From the NCBI GenBank assembly GCA_033807695.1, contig CM066303.1, positions 1,612,001 to 1,676,000 on the forward strand: a stretch of DNA of 64,000 nt. Reading direction: 5' to 3'. The notes beneath the pieces are model-generated. The model ran no database searches. It was not told the DNA's origin and saw only the letters and a program-made list of their open reading frames with translations. Made by a program: the position numbers and the translations under genes. Origin of the DNA: Daedaleopsis sinensis (Eukaryota > Basidiomycota > Agaricomycetes > Polyporales > Polyporaceae). Positions 31,499-44,700 of the stretch are shown one piece after another (the first letter of the stretch is position 1; each line of letters begins with the position of its first letter).

Positions 31499-34003
31499 TC
31501 AGCTTGAAACTGGCTCCGGCGTGCGCCCAGGCTGCAAGCGCGAGTACGGATGCGAGCCGTTCGAGGCGCGCTCGTCCGCGGGGACGGCGACGACGGCGAC
31601 GCCGGCGTGCTGGTGCAGCGCCTCGTCGCGCTTGTCCTCGTCCTGCGAGCGGCGCGTCTGCTTGCCCTCGACGAGGTAGACGGAAGCGACGGCGGTGGTG
31701 ACGAGGGCGGCCTGGAAGACGACCGCACGGCGCATGTTCAGGGGTGGGTTCGCATCAGGCCCGGCGCGGAGCGCGCCCTCGACTGTTAAGGGGAAGTGAA
31801 TGGGTTGAATGAGTGCAGTGACAGACGTGTGAAGCGGGCGGAGGAAGGGGCATGGGGCGATGTGGGATGCGGGCATGCATGTGAATATTGTTCGGGGTTT
31901 GCAGCACATGTATTGTGGGCGGCGCGCGGGGAGGTGATGATCTGTCAGCTCGAGCTTCGAATGGCGCCATGCGGTAAGATACGTACCGAGGACGAAGACG
32001 AGACCGAAGACGTTTGTCCTGCATGATAAGCGGACATGATATGTCAAGGTGAGACGGTCGAGGTCGCATGGGACATGGGAAAGAGCGGACTTACGACAGC
32101 CAAAGAATCGCGGAGCTACCGTCCGCATTGCGCGTGATCTCCACCGCAAGCTCCAGCACGACTGGAAGAAGACTGAGACTTGTTCCTCCAATGATGCCCA
32201 TAATAACGAAGAGCGACACGTTGTTATGCGGTTTAACTGTAAATGACAAGCCATGTGAGAGGAGGCACTTCGAGAGCGGGTCTGCGTACGTACTCTCCCA
32301 GATCAGTGAAAGCCAACATGCAGCCATGATGGGCACGGTGAGTTTGGCTGCCAGAGCCAGATGGTGGGTGAAGACGCGGTCGTAGAGCGGTGCAGTGACA
32401 GCTGCTACGATGAGACCGACGAGCAGGAGCAAACCTCCCATAAGACCAGCAACGTCGGCCGAATACCCGTATGGTCCCTGTCTTAATCTGTTAGACACTC
32501 GACTACGACTAAGGCAGGGTACGTACCAGTTGTTGGGCAGTTAGAATTGTGAAAGCATTGATACTGCACTATCATCAGAATCCGATACGACGGAGTGGAA
32601 CATGTCACTTACACTCCAACAAGGATACCAAACACGACGACCATGATGGCAAAGTCTATTCTCTGGCGTACGGTCATAAAGGTGTAGTCCTCGCGAGGCG
32701 ACTTTCCGAGCATGGCATGAATGAGAGACAACATCGAAGGACGCTTGTGAGTCGCCGCGAACGCTGCGGGAGGTTAGTCGACCAGATGACATACCATTCT
32801 CAGCTGTTCACGCACTGGGAGGGGTTGGCGGAGCTTCCCCGACAAGGAAGACAACAGGTGCTGCGACCGTGAATATGATTCCCATTACAAGGATCTGCTT
32901 CGATGTCAGTACCCGTCTGATCGCGTGCTTGTAACACGTCATTCCTACCGATTGACGGGTAGTGCTGACGAGAGGTGGTACCACCTGTCCGACCGCGTTC
33001 CCAATCGGATTTGCTGAGTGTCAAATAAGCTCCTCGTCCATTCGGCAGTCATATCCCGGCCCATGTGCTCACCAAGTCCCATAATCATGGTGGCAGTAGT
33101 ACGGCCTTTCAAGTCGAACCATCGTTCTGAGTAACTTGGTATCAGGACTTGGAAAATAGGCACAGAGAAGCCTCCTATGAGCTGGGGGGCACGTCAGAGT
33201 AAAGCAACCTCCGAACGACGAGATTACCAACCTGTCCGAGCATGATGAGAGCAAGCGAGCCGCCTTTGGTCAACGACTTTGCAGTGCCTGCATATCGAAC
33301 CCATGCTGAGATCACAAACACAACAGCGCCGATATAGCTCTGCATCTGAATCAGTCTCTAGATTTCCAACGCACGATAGCAATTCGCTCACCGTCCCGCG
33401 GATGCCAAGTTTGCCGTAGAGGTATGGAATTATGAAGGCAGAAGGGAGGTAGACAACGTTCACGACGTTTCCAAACCAATTAATCTGATCCAGTGTGAAG
33501 CCAAACTCCTGAACGACTACACCGGGGGACGTTGAGAATGTGCGGCTTATCAGAGTGTGAGAGGTGAACGCACCATTATTCGCAATCGGCCCAAACCACA
33601 CAAGAATCATCCCAGAAACCACGTTCAAAATGACCTTCAAGGCAGGCGTCACCCTAGAAGCTCGTTCATGCAATGTATGTGCTTACCACTGCGATCAATC
33701 CTATCCACCGTCGTTTGTACAGCCGATATTCTTCAGGTCCGTCCGCGGAGCGCTCTCCGACTGAGCCCGTCTCCTTCACTGGGCGGCGTGTTATAAGATA
33801 GTCCTTCGAGCCCGCCGACGCAAGACATGTGCCGGTCTGCGCAGACTAGGGTTTCGGACCTGCTGAGCATTTACTCACCAGTCGGCAGCTCGATCGAGAC
33901 ATCTCCCTCTATACATGTGCGAGACAAGCTTGAGTGAGAGCGCTGTGGCGCACGACGCGGAGGAGACAATACCTTCGCATTTGGAGAGGTCGGACTTGGC
34001 CAT
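31499..34003 (-). CDS. MFS transporter, SLC49/FLVCR-like
   Basis: A minus-strand gene of about a dozen short exons. The soluble start MAKSDLSKCE-GDVSIELPT (34003-33973, 33908-33879) leads to EEYRLYKRRWIGLIAV (33778-33687). The first membrane segment is VILNVVSGMILVWFGPIANN, then FGFTLDQINWFGNVVNVVYL and PYLYGKLGIRG. Later exons give GGSLALIMLGQ, VPIFQVLIPSYSERWFDLKG, GNAVGQVVPPLV, GLMGGLLLLVGLIVAAVTAP, HNNVSLFVIMGIIGGTSLSL and LLPVVLELAVEITRNADGSS, and the last TM AVVFQAALVTTAVASVYLVE with a basic/acidic tail. The NWFGNVV and ERW-F motifs fit the SLC49 (FLVCR/DIRC2) branch rather than sugar or drug transporters. The substrate is unknown; animal relatives move haem, choline or pyridoxine. A TATATAT string at ~34101 on the minus strand may be its TATA box. 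Confidence 0.85.
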
Positions 34004-35825
34004 GTCGGACGTCGTCCTGGACTTGCCAGAGACGGGTATAAAACTCAGAGGAGGCAGGGAAGGGTGGACGCGGGGTGGGATGGACTCTGTAGCATGTCGC
34101 ATATATAGAGTCCGCGGCGCAACACAATGTGAATGATCGTACCTAGCCAATCACCGCGCCCCCGGCACGTGACGGGCGCTCCGACACAACCTCCGAGAGC
34201 GCCTCCTCAAACTCAAATGAGCTCGGGTGTCGGCGCTACAATTTGATTGCAACTGACAACCACCCGGGTCTCCTTGTACACGAGACGTGCCAGAAAGTGA
34301 GTAACTGATATATGAAAGCCTGCGGAGTGACCCGCATTCGTACCAGCGACGACAAGGCTCCCAAAATCTTCGTTTTCACACGGCGTTGCCTTCGAATTGA
34401 TTGTATCACAATCCAGCTTCTCCGCCAGGTGAACCGTAGATCAACATGACAGAACACTGAAGTTTGATCGTGACTTCGGACTTCCGTTCCTCTGGATGTT
34501 AATAGTACTGTAACTCTGACTCGTACATACTGCTCTTTAGTGAGTTTCGCTGCGTTGATCCAAGTTGTGAGGAACCTCGATGACTGAACTCCACAGTGTA
34601 GTAGCAGCTCGGTATTCACGACAAGATACCACCATGGTAACAATCATCAATCATTCCTTGAGCCACTTACAGTAGCAACGCCAAGCGCAAAAATGCAAAT
34701 CGTCCGCAAACTCCCGCAACCCGCTCGATGCATGCTGCCGTGCCCACTGCCCCCTATGGTCCAAGGATATACGTATGTCACGACTTGCATCGCAAAACGC
34801 AATCTCTTTATATTCTAATGTTGTTCTACCTGCGTCCGCAGTGCACTCAATTCCGGTGGGATTATGTATGTTGTACATGATCGCATAGTAAGTAAGTCAC
34901 CCGGTCGGTCAATTTTTCCAGTGACATCGCTTTATGAAACATCGAAAGTGTAACGATACTATAGCCCCTCATAGCCCTCTTTACTGACCTCATTGCCGCT
35001 CAAGCTCCTGGCACTGAGTCAAGACCACAGCACCAGCCTGGCACCAGCCCCTTCTTTTTACATCACTGGTCGAATGAAGAATTATCGCACCGCTTAGAGC
35101 AATAGCCATTGCAACTGTCATCTGCGGACTCGTGACTAGCGGTTCACCGAATTGCATCATCGACTACTTGCACGACGAGATCTACTCAGTGGCATGCGCT
35201 TTAACATGCACGAGCTGGCCAGGCTTTCCACCGTACGATTTCAGGTCGGAGCTCACCTGCACGTTCATCTCCAGATTCTCAAAGCTGCTTCACGAATCCC
35301 CCGACCCTCGGAGTCCGACATCGGAAACTTCGATCAAACCTTGTGCTTGGCCGGCATCCAGTGCATCATGGTTGCCACGAAGACCTCGAGACCACGGTAG
35401 GCTCAGCTCAACTGCCTATGCTGCCACTGGGTAAAGTATCCCCCTTGTGTTCTATATATCTTCAACGCGTATCACTTTCTTTTGACCAGCCAGCACCAGC
35501 GACGCTATCTACTGAGCTCGCACGGGTCCGCGTTTCTATCTCAGAGGCTCGGTAACGCACTGCGAAGCCTCGAAGATAGGCTGCGTCTCTTATCATACTA
35601 TGGGTTGGGCCCGCCTGATTCCGAGTCCCGAGTCTTCCGACGGATTCCTCTTTCGCACATCCTTCCAGTGTCCCCAGTACCGACGAACGAATGGCGGCAG
35701 TGCCACTTTCTCGCAAGCACGGGCTTCTCTGGAACTCATTGCTGCCCCCACAGTCGAGCCGTTGGCACTCCCAGGTGGGGAGCTATTATTCGCGTGCGGC
35801 CTTGCTTTATCATTAGATCCTAATA
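34004..35825. other. Intergenic, unassigned frames
   Basis: 1.8 kb. The left end should be the MFS promoter. Minus-strand frames at 34236-34643 and 34651-34878 lack known motifs. From about 35130 the plus strand has short open pieces (for example LARLSTVRFQVGAHLHVHLQ near 35215-35280) that may be the 5' part of the F-box-like pseudogene described next. Confidence 0.35.
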
Positions 35826-36231
35826 ATGACTAACTTATTGCTCAACAGGTTAACGGATATTGGCATCAGCGTACGGGACGAGCTGCGTCTCGCCCCCTAC
35901 ACGAATCTCAGGCACCTGGGCCTGCTGGGGTCGGACATCCAGTACTACGACACAAGACGGAGCATGTACTTCGCTACGGTGCTCGACTTCTCGAAAGCCC
36001 TGCAACCCCGAGCATCACCCACGTTTCGTTCGTCTTGAACCTTCAATGGGCTGCACACTATGACCCCTTGCACGTGGATGGATCGCGCGCGCTCGCACTG
36101 TTCTCTCGGCGCGTTCTCCAACCTACAGCGAGTTGTATTCGAGCTGTCCGACTCCCGCACGCCGGAGGGGATGCGAAGTACAAATCTTCTGGAGCACACG
36201 CACGCGCGCTGCAGTCAATATCCTGACAAAG
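35826..36231 (+). pseudogene. F-box/LRR-type gene remnant with frameshifts
   Basis: After an acceptor-like CAG at about 35850 one frame reads LTDIGISVRDELRLAPYTNL, RHLGLLGSDIQYYDTRRSMY, FATVLDFSKALQ. The same sense continues in a second frame from about 36011 as SITHVSFVLNLQWAAHYDPL, then in a third from about 36100 as AFSNLQRVVFELSDSRTPEG. The text is typical of the C-terminal leucine-rich part of basidiomycete F-box-like proteins, but two frame changes (about 36005-36015 and 36095-36110) without splice sites break it. I infer a recently decayed gene. A sequencing error is the alternative. Confidence 0.45.
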
Positions 36232-39200
36232 ATATGGGCTCGTCACCGTATCTCCGAGTCCGAACTTGTGGACGAAACTACGCGGAGCTCGGACCTTCCC
36301 GGCAAATTCCATAAACTGGACTTCGACGGATGTCCTACCGACGCGAGAGAAATCGCTGAGTACTCCGGTGTCAGTGCTTGTGATGGTCTACTGACGATTA
36401 TGCTGAAAATTCCTTTCGATGACAGCCTTGGCACGTCCCATCGCTGGTGTGCTTGAGGTATGCGGATACCATGTGTTCCCCCCGCTGACATGTGATTGCG
36501 AACCTCCTCTCCTGCGTTCACCTGCGGCCTTACGCACTAACTCACCTCGACATGCGTGTCGATGATCAGCACAGCCGAAATATCATCCGGCGAACGCCCT
36601 GTGTACCTTCCCGACCTTCTGGGAATCCGAAGGCTGCCTAGCCGGGAGCCCGTTAACGGTATCAGGACTGCTTCCACATTGTGCTGCGATGTCACCGCCG
36701 GCATTGAAGCACGTTTGTCACAAAGTTCTGACAGGCTCCCGATGCGCCGCTGCCAAAAGTTCTCCCGCAAAACGTACCGTGACGCGCCAGGAGGATGTGC
36801 GTTTAGGCCAACACATTCCCGGAGTGGCAGGAAGATCAAGAAGGCGTCCGATTCCGACGAGCCTGACACCCGGTACGTGCTGAGCTCGACCCCAGCCGCT
36901 AACCCCAGACGACCATATTAGGACCAGTGCTGCGCGCCGACGTCGGACCATGACGACGATCCATTCGCTCGGTTTGTCGACCCTGGGCCCGCAACTTCCA
37001 GGCGGGGCAGATCCCGGTGAAAGATGCGAGGATATCCGGGTCGCACAGATTGCCCTGCCAGTGTCGTTGTCACTGTCAGTGGCTGGGTCCGCCGTTACGA
37101 TATCCATTCTCCCTGCCAGTCTGCGCCGATGACGAGCTGTTGCGTACCTCGCGGGTCGCTCGCACGGCGACCATTCTGCTGCACCGGGATGACAGCCCGG
37201 GCGTCCACTGGCACGCTGCGGCTCGCAGCTGTCGCACCGGACTCTCCTCTTTAGGGACTAGGAGGACCGAGGGGCCTCGGGGAGCGTGACGGTTGCTGAC
37301 AGGCTTACGTCCGTTCCTTGTGCCACTGAAGTCGTGGGCGTAGCCGCAGATAGGATACGTGCTGGGCGCGCAGCCGTGAGGTGGGATTGTCAGTGCCAGT
37401 GATGGTTACTCCCGACCCTTCGTACCCTTTCGTACCCTGTTTCTGGCGAGATTCCGGCTACCCAGATTCTGGTACACCGCATCGTGAATCACCACGCTTC
37501 TAACTCCTGGCCACTGGCTGAGCGCTGAATGGCAACATCGGACTTCGATACTTCCTTCGGAAGTGAGTTCTCCTAGAGTATCCTATGAAGTCAGTGGCTG
37601 AACCCACTGTGGCAGCTTGTGGGAACTCACTCGGCAGCATACTGGCATACCTTGACGGACAGTATGGTTGACTCTACATCTCAAGGTTTCACAGCTGCCG
37701 CAAATTGCATGAAATCGCCCAGTGAGCCGACAGGCACCAAGCCTGCTCGGAAGCTATGGCTCAGACTCGGAGCCTCATATACCCTACTATGAGTGTGATT
37801 TATTCGGTGAGTGGCGTCGACGGTCTAGTAGCATGCACTGACCAGTGACACACTGCAGGAAGTCCCAGGACGCCGTCGACTCGACTCGACTCGTTTGACG
37901 GACTGTCAAGGGGCCGAGTTTTCTTGTTTATAGTCGTGTATTCGTGCATAAATGTTGTCAAGTGTCAGTATGTACTTACTCGTCAGAGTCGGTACCTTCA
38001 AAGTCGCGGACAAGGTCGGGGAGAGCGCTTGAATTCTGTTAGTGTTACATAAGCAGTTACTTACAAGCGGGATTTGCCGGCGATGCGGTTGGCAAGGAAC
38101 CTCAACTTCACCATGTGCATCAAGAGTGCTCCAGCAATCGCGGGGGTCATCCACGGAATACTACCACTAACTTGGTGCTGAGCATAGCATCAATCTTGCA
38201 CACTGTGCCTGGCAGGTAGCTTGAAGCTGTAGAAGTGTATTGACCATCGATAACAGACACGCTCCCAAACGACGATTCGAAATGAAGCTCCGGATGCAGT
38301 TTTACGCTCCGAGTCTGCAGCTACGCCGACCGCCGACCTCCGATTCCGAGTCTTCATCATATTAGCGTCATTACATCCGATTATGCAGCCGCGCAACTTG
38401 CGCACGGGTCTGTCACTCGGTGCTTCGCGAAAGCGCACGCGCCCATCCGGGTACCCAAACCCAGACTCTGCTCTTCGCCGAGGACGTGGGACGTGTACGG
38501 GAAGTGGGAAGCAATTGCAAGTGTCGCGTATACGCAGCGCGCGCATCCACATGAACGTCACCCGGTCGCTCGCGGCGTAGACTGCGACTTCCACTGCGGC
38601 TTCGACTGTGGCTTCGACGCTTCTTGCCCTGGGGCGACGGGCGTGCCCGTCTGCCTCGATCGCACGGAACGCCTGCCAGTGATGCACGGGCCACGACAAC
38701 CTTGCAAGAGGAGCTTCTCGCGCTGGATGACGTCGCGCATGAATGTTTGAACGGCGACGTGCGTCCCGGCCGCGTTCGATTACGTCCTGCACGACAATGC
38801 CCTTACTCTTCTTACTCTCTGCAGACGTCGCAGCGGACCTGAGACGCACGATCGAGGGGACTCGGAGCGCGGGATCGATGCGGCATCTGCACCGTGACGG
38901 GCGTCGGACTCGGACTCGCAGTGCCAACCTGCAATGCGTACGAAGCACTCGTCGATACCTAGCACCCATCCATCCCGAGAGCCCGACCACTGGTTATTGA
39001 ATATTGAATATCGAATACTGCAGGTTCCGCGGTTTCATGTCTACTAGCACCCGGCCGCTGCCAGCGTGCACATCACCGTCCTGGCGGGGCGACTACGACG
39101 GTCGACGACCGACCGCTCCAAACAGACTCGTGCAAGTCCGCCAGCCGAAGTCGAAGTCGAAGACGAAGACGAAGACGAAGACGCGGACGCTCCAGGTCAA

Positions 39201-39739
39201 AGGGCTCCGCGCAGCCCGGCGACCGAGAGAACGCCACGACGGAGAAATCTGCAGACTGTCTGTGCCGTGGTGGGCGTCCGGGTCGTCCGTCGAAGGCACG
39301 AACCTGGAAGCCAGGAAGCCCGGCGAAAAACGCGCTCGAACTCGAGCTCTATGCCTATCCGAGCGACCCGTCGCAGGAGCGCACCCGCTATCGCGAACAT
39401 CAGTTTGGCGCGGCGACGACGCGGCCGCGGTCCCGCATCCCCCTGCACGTCTATATCTACATCCATATCCGCATCCGTATGCATATGCGCATCGTCCGTC
39501 GTCCGGCGATGGGCGCGTCTGCCGCAGGCGCGTCCGGGCCAGCTTCCTCGACGGCAGGCTCGGGTATCTGGATTCTGCACGCGCACTGGCCGACCGACTC
39601 GGCGGGGACGGTGCCCTGGCCGTCTGTGCCCTGGCCACCGGCGATCGCAGACTCAAGCGCTGTTCACTAGCCACTAGCCACTACCGCCGCGGATGCCCAC
39701 GGGCTTGGTTGATCAGGCCTCACGCAGCGATCGTACGCG
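36232..39739. other. Gene-poor region, start of the repeat-rich compartment
   Basis: 3.5 kb with no gene I can support. Up to ~38.2 kb the composition is mixed. From ~38.2 kb CpG and CGAA/GACG steps dominate. A GAAGTC/GAAGAC hexamer-type run lies at about 39146-39185. Long frames here (38190-38990 minus, 39004-40125 plus) are Arg/Ala-rich, open on several frames at once and without motifs, so I treat them as chance frames in GC-rich DNA. Confidence 0.4.
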
Positions 39740-41780
39740 CGTGTATTGTACAACATATATGTCATATAACATATGCGTCCTCCGCCGTTTGGGCATACCG
39801 CGGTACGCTCGGGCTCATTGGACGTCTGCATCCGCGCGGTTCTGGCTCTCACGGCACGCACTCCGACTGCTCGACCCGCCTGACTGGTGCCGGTGACCGG
39901 GGACTGTCGACACCAGGACGTAGACGGAGGCGGAGGCGGAGTTGCGGCTGCAGTTGTGCTGGTGCGCGAGGAAGTGCGCGAGGAAGTGTGCGAGGAAGGC
40001 CTCGAGCGATTATCAATGCAGGACGGATGGATGCTCGTCTTGCGCGAGCTGGCCGAGGCGCGTTCGCTTTCGCTTTCGTCTGCAAAGCTGGTCGTTCGGC
40101 CGCTCCTGCAGCTGCACTGGCATAGTACGCAGAATGGGAATCGGACATCCTGGCCAGGCATGCACACGCCTCACCTCGCCTGAATCGACGGCCATCCGCC
40201 GCACCGGCAGACAGACTGACATGCATCCAAGATGAAGATGAAGCGTGCGTATGTCATAACATATACGGATGGCGGTACGCTCAGGCTCAGGCCGTCTGCA
40301 TCCGCGCGGTTCTGGCTCTCACGACACACACTCCGACGCGATCGTCATCGTGCCCGGCGCGCTGCTCGACCAGCCTGACGGACGGACAGCTGACTGGTGA
40401 CCGAGGACCTGTCGCCACCAGGACGTAGACCGGGGGCGGAGTTGCGGTTGCAGTTGTGCTGGTGCGCGAGGAAGTGTGCGAGGAAACGCCTCGAGCGATT
40501 GTCGATGCAGGACGGATGATTGCTCGTCTTGCGCGAGCTGGCCGAGGCGCGTTCGCGTTCGCGTTCGTCTGCAAAGCTGAGCGCTGGTCGTTCGGCCGCT
40601 CCTGCAGCTGCACTGGCATACGCATACGTCGAATCGGAATCCGACGTCCTGGCTTGTACACGCCTGCATCGACGGCTATCGCGGCACCTCCAAGATGAAG
40701 CGGAAGCGTGCGTATGTCATAACATATACGGATACACGGATGGCGGTACGCTCAGGCTCGGGCTGTATGGACATCTGCATCCGCGCGGTTCTGGCTCTCA
40801 CGCGCACGGCACACACTCCGACGCGGCGCGCTGCTCGATCAGCCTGACGGACGGACGGACAGCTGACTGTTCACTAGCACCAGGACGCCCGCGCCAGGAC
40901 GTAGGCGGAGGCGGAGGCGGAGGCGGAGTTGCGGCTGCATCACAGTCACCAGTGTGCGAGGAAGTGTGCGAGGAAGGCCTCGAGCGATTATCAATGCAGG
41001 ATGGATGCATGTTGCTCGTCTTGCGCGAGCTGGCCGAGGCGCGTTCGCCTTCGCTTCCGTCTGCAAAGTTGATCGTTCGGCCGCTCCTGCAGCTGCATAC
41101 GCACTGGCATACGCATACGCAGAGGCAGAATCCGACGTCCTGGCGTGTACACGCCTGGATCGACGGCTATCGCGGCACCTGCAAGATGAAGCGGAAGCGT
41201 GCGTATGTCATATGTCATATAACATATAACATATAACATGTGTGGCCTCCGCCGTCCGGGCCGTCCGGGCATACCGCGGTACGCTCAGGCTCAGGCTCAG
41301 GCTGTCTGGACGTCTGCATCTGCATCTGCATCCGCGCGGTTCTGGCTCTCACGCGCACGGCACGCACACGTACTCCGCCGCGGCGCGATCGTGCCCGGCG
41401 CGCTGCTCGACCAGCCTGCCAGTGACTAGTGAGGGACGGACAGCTGACTAGTCACTGGCACCAGGACAGAGACGGAGGCGGAGGCGGAGGCGGAGTTGCG
41501 GTTGCAGTCTGCTGCATCCAGTGCTCGGTAGTCAGTACTCAGTCACTGGTACGAGAAAGAGCGCGAACGGTTATCGATTGCGGGATGGCTGTTCGCTGCT
41601 TACATGCACATGCACTTCCGTCTGCGTCTGCGTCTGCGTCTGCAGGGCTCGTTTGGCCATGGCCGTTCCTGCAGATACGTAGAGTCCGATATCCCGACAT
41701 GTCCTCGCATCGCATCGACGGCCGTTTGCTGCCCCGGCAGACAAGCAGACAAACAGGCAGGCAGGCAAACAGACAGGTAC
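39740..41780. repeat. Degenerate tandem macrosatellite, four ~0.5-kb units
   Basis: The core GCATCCGCGCGGTTCTGGCT recurs at about 39828, 40298, 40787 and 41328, giving periods of about 470, 489 and 541 bp. Around it each unit keeps the same order: a CATATAACATATA-type AT tract, CGGTACGCTC(AGGCTC)n, the core, GCTGCTCGACCAGCCTGAC, a (GGAGGC)n GGAGTTGCGG tract, CGAGGAAGTGTGCGAGGAA, GCGCGAGCTGGCCGAGGCGC, CTCCTGCAGCTGCA, and ATCGACGGC near the end. Units differ by many substitutions and small indels, mostly in hexamer runs. No open frame is preserved across units. Confidence 0.85.
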
Positions 41781-44700
41781 GACCGAGTTTCCGCCGGGCG
41801 ACGTCAACGAGTTCGCAGTTCGCCGTTCGCCGTTCGCCGTTCGCAGTTCGCAGTGGCCCACTAATTCTGCGCAGCGCTGTCCGATCTGCCAGTGTTGTTC
41901 GCAGCCTGTGGCCTACGCTGATTGCGTGCCCGGCCCTGCCTGACATAAGGCCTAAGGCCTAGCAGATGAGTCCCTGCGCGCGGGCACCGCGTCCCCTTGC
42001 GATTGCGATTGGGGAGGATCGGGGCCGGGATGCGATAGCGTGCCGCGGGGCTAAGCCTGCGAGCGGACGTTAGTGCTAGTGCCGCGCTAGCCCGTTCCGT
42101 CGTCGTCCCCAGTCCTCTAGCGTAGACGGTAGAGGCTAGTTGAAGAAGGTATGGATGGGCGCACGGGGGAGACGAACACGATGTGTCCGCGTGCTGTACG
42201 CTGCGCGTGTCCTGGCGAGCGGCGCGATACGAGAAGTCCGATGTCGACGCTGGACGGTGCACCCGCCGCGAGATCCGCATCCGGGGCAGCGTCCAGAGCT
42301 AGACGGGGAGCTCAGTATCGTCGACTATAGCTACCGGGTACCGATCCGTCGAACACGGCGGCCAGCACACGACGCACCGAAAGGGCCAAGGCAATCCTAA
42401 CTTGAAGTAGCCTGAGACTGAGTACTGAGATCTGAGAGCCCCGCCGGTGCCAGACTAGGTTCCCGATGAGTCGCCGCCCGCACCCCTCCAGACACCTCCC
42501 CAGGGCCAGGGCCCGGCGCATTAATTAACGGGGTACCGCTCCCTGGACGTCGACCCTCGCTAGCCCCGCGCGGTGGCGGTGTGAGTAATATTGAACCTTG
42601 ATTGGCTTCCTGCCCCTGCCCCGCTCCCAATTTCCAACGCCGCGCAGACTCCAAAGAGCAGAGTACTGGGCCTGAGGCCTGAGGCGTGAAATTTGAAAGT
42701 CGGACGGCGACTCGGAACGAGCTCGAACTCGAACTGGGGCCGGAGAAATTGGGGGAGGGACGAGGGAGGAGGGGACTGTGCGTGCGAGAGTGCCTGCCGC
42801 TGGACTCGCTGCTGTCATCTGAGTCTGCGTCTGCGTCTGCGTCTGCGTAGGATCGCCGGGCTGGGCGGCGTACGCGTGTGCACACTAGCACTACGGGGGC
42901 AAGTGCAGGACCCGGTCGGGCGCGGGAACGTTGAACGCAAAGGCCCAACGCCGGAGGCCGACGCCGTCCAGCCCCCCTTTCCAACGTAGCCCAGCCCAGC
43001 CTAATTACTCCAGAGTGCGAATGCGGGGGAGCGGCAGCAGGTTGGAAAGCGCACGAGCTCCCGGGTCCCAGCACAGAGGACGGACTGTGGGCGGGGAGGA
43101 GGAAGGAGGCAGGAGGGACATGGACAGCCCAGAGTGTGCGTGCGACGTGGAGAGCGCGCTCCGCCGCTGGACTGGCTGCTGTCGTGTGCGCCTGCGTAGG
43201 ATCGCCGGGGCTGCTCGAGCTCTGGCACCAGCTCTACGGCCGACGGGGGTAAGTGCAGGGCTGGGTCGGGGCCGCCGCGTGTGCATGGCCATGGTCCAGG
43301 GCCAGCCCGAGTTTCGCCCGGGAGGCCGGGAGGCCGGGGGCTCGGAGGGAAGCATGTGGATGTGCATGCGGTCATTGCATCCGCCGCGTCCTCGATCGCA
43401 GTCCGCGAATTCATTTCCCTTGTCCCTTGTCCCTTCTCTCTGCGTGGGCGGACGATGGGCCGGCGCCGACCGCGACCCGGGCCCACTCGAGCTCGCCGCT
43501 GCCAGGTAAGTGTTAGGATTAGTATCGGGGCTGCCGGATGCGGGCGCGGGCGCGCTAACCTCGAATCTCCGCCAGAATTACGCGACGCTTGGCCATCCTA
43601 GGCCTGGGAGGACTACTTGCTGTCGACGGACGTCTGTCTGACGTCGATGCGCGTCGCGAGCGTGATCAGTGATCGGCCAGGGACACATGACCGGGGTGTG
43701 CGTGCAGCTCGTCCTATGCTGTTTCTGCACACGACTGCACGTGTTGCAATTGGTTGTGAGTGGGCAGTGGGCAGCTGGCAGCTGGCCGGGTCTGGGATGC
43801 CCCCAGCGTGCGACGTGCCGTAGACTGGACGTCGCGGCCGCCTTGGACGATCGCGCCTGCAAGCGTGCCGCACGAGTCCTGCAGCTGGCTTATCGGCCGC
43901 CGCGCCGCGTCCGATCGCTCGTGTCTTCGTCCAGCGAGCCAGCCTGAGAGCGCGATGCAAACTCCGTGCTCGCCGTGCCCGTCTGCCTGAGGCTTGGCTG
44001 CGAGTGCGAGTGCTTGCGTGAGTGCCCCGCACAGGCTGCCAAGCCACAGCGTCGACGCACCCACGGCCATATCCCGCCAAAGTGTCTCCCAGCCCTCAGT
44101 GCTTCTCTCTTCTCTCTCTTCTCTCTCTTCTCGCTGTGTGGCACTGGATGCCGTTGTGCGTGTCCGCGTGCCCTATACGTATACGTACGCCCGCGCCGGC
44201 CCGCTTCTCTTCTCGCCTTCGACTTGCGGAATCCCATGCTCGCGATTGGATATCGGATATCGGGCTTGCAATTGGATATCGGCCACGGGTATCGGATATT
44301 GCAAGGCTTCTAGCCCGTGCGGCGGGGGGTTAGTGCCCGATGACGCAATGACGCACGCTGGGAATTCGAAGCGCGCGAAGCCCGGGCCTGCGTTATGTGT
44401 TGTGCGCACCGTACGTATACGAGGGTTTGCAATGTCTGCTCGTACCAAACGATGTGTAAGTAGTGTACTTACCCCGATCGTGCCCTGCAGCCTCGACCGA
44501 CGCCGGACGCCGTGCCGAGGTCGGTCTTGCGCATGCGTCTGTTCACGCCTCCACGGCCCATTTGTCTTTGGTTGTCGAGGCGCGTCCCGCACGCATCGGG
44601 GGCGCACACGCCCGCGCGCTCCTGCTGCCTGACTCGGACGTCCTCGCGGGTGTGCGGGCTGCGCCTTGGCCCCGGCCCCGGCCCCGATCTTGAGCTTCAG

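Noticed and set aside
38190..38990. 266-codon minus-strand open frame
   Set aside because: Arg/Ala-rich, overlapped by several equally long frames on both strands, no motif, no intron pattern; expected by chance in this GC-rich block.
39004..40125. 373-codon plus-strand open frame
   Set aside because: It runs into the macrosatellite and is not maintained in the following units; composition is Arg/Gly/Ser low complexity.
42397..43074. 225-codon minus-strand open frame
   Set aside because: Crosses two diverged tandem copies and is Pro/Ser/Arg-rich with no known motif.
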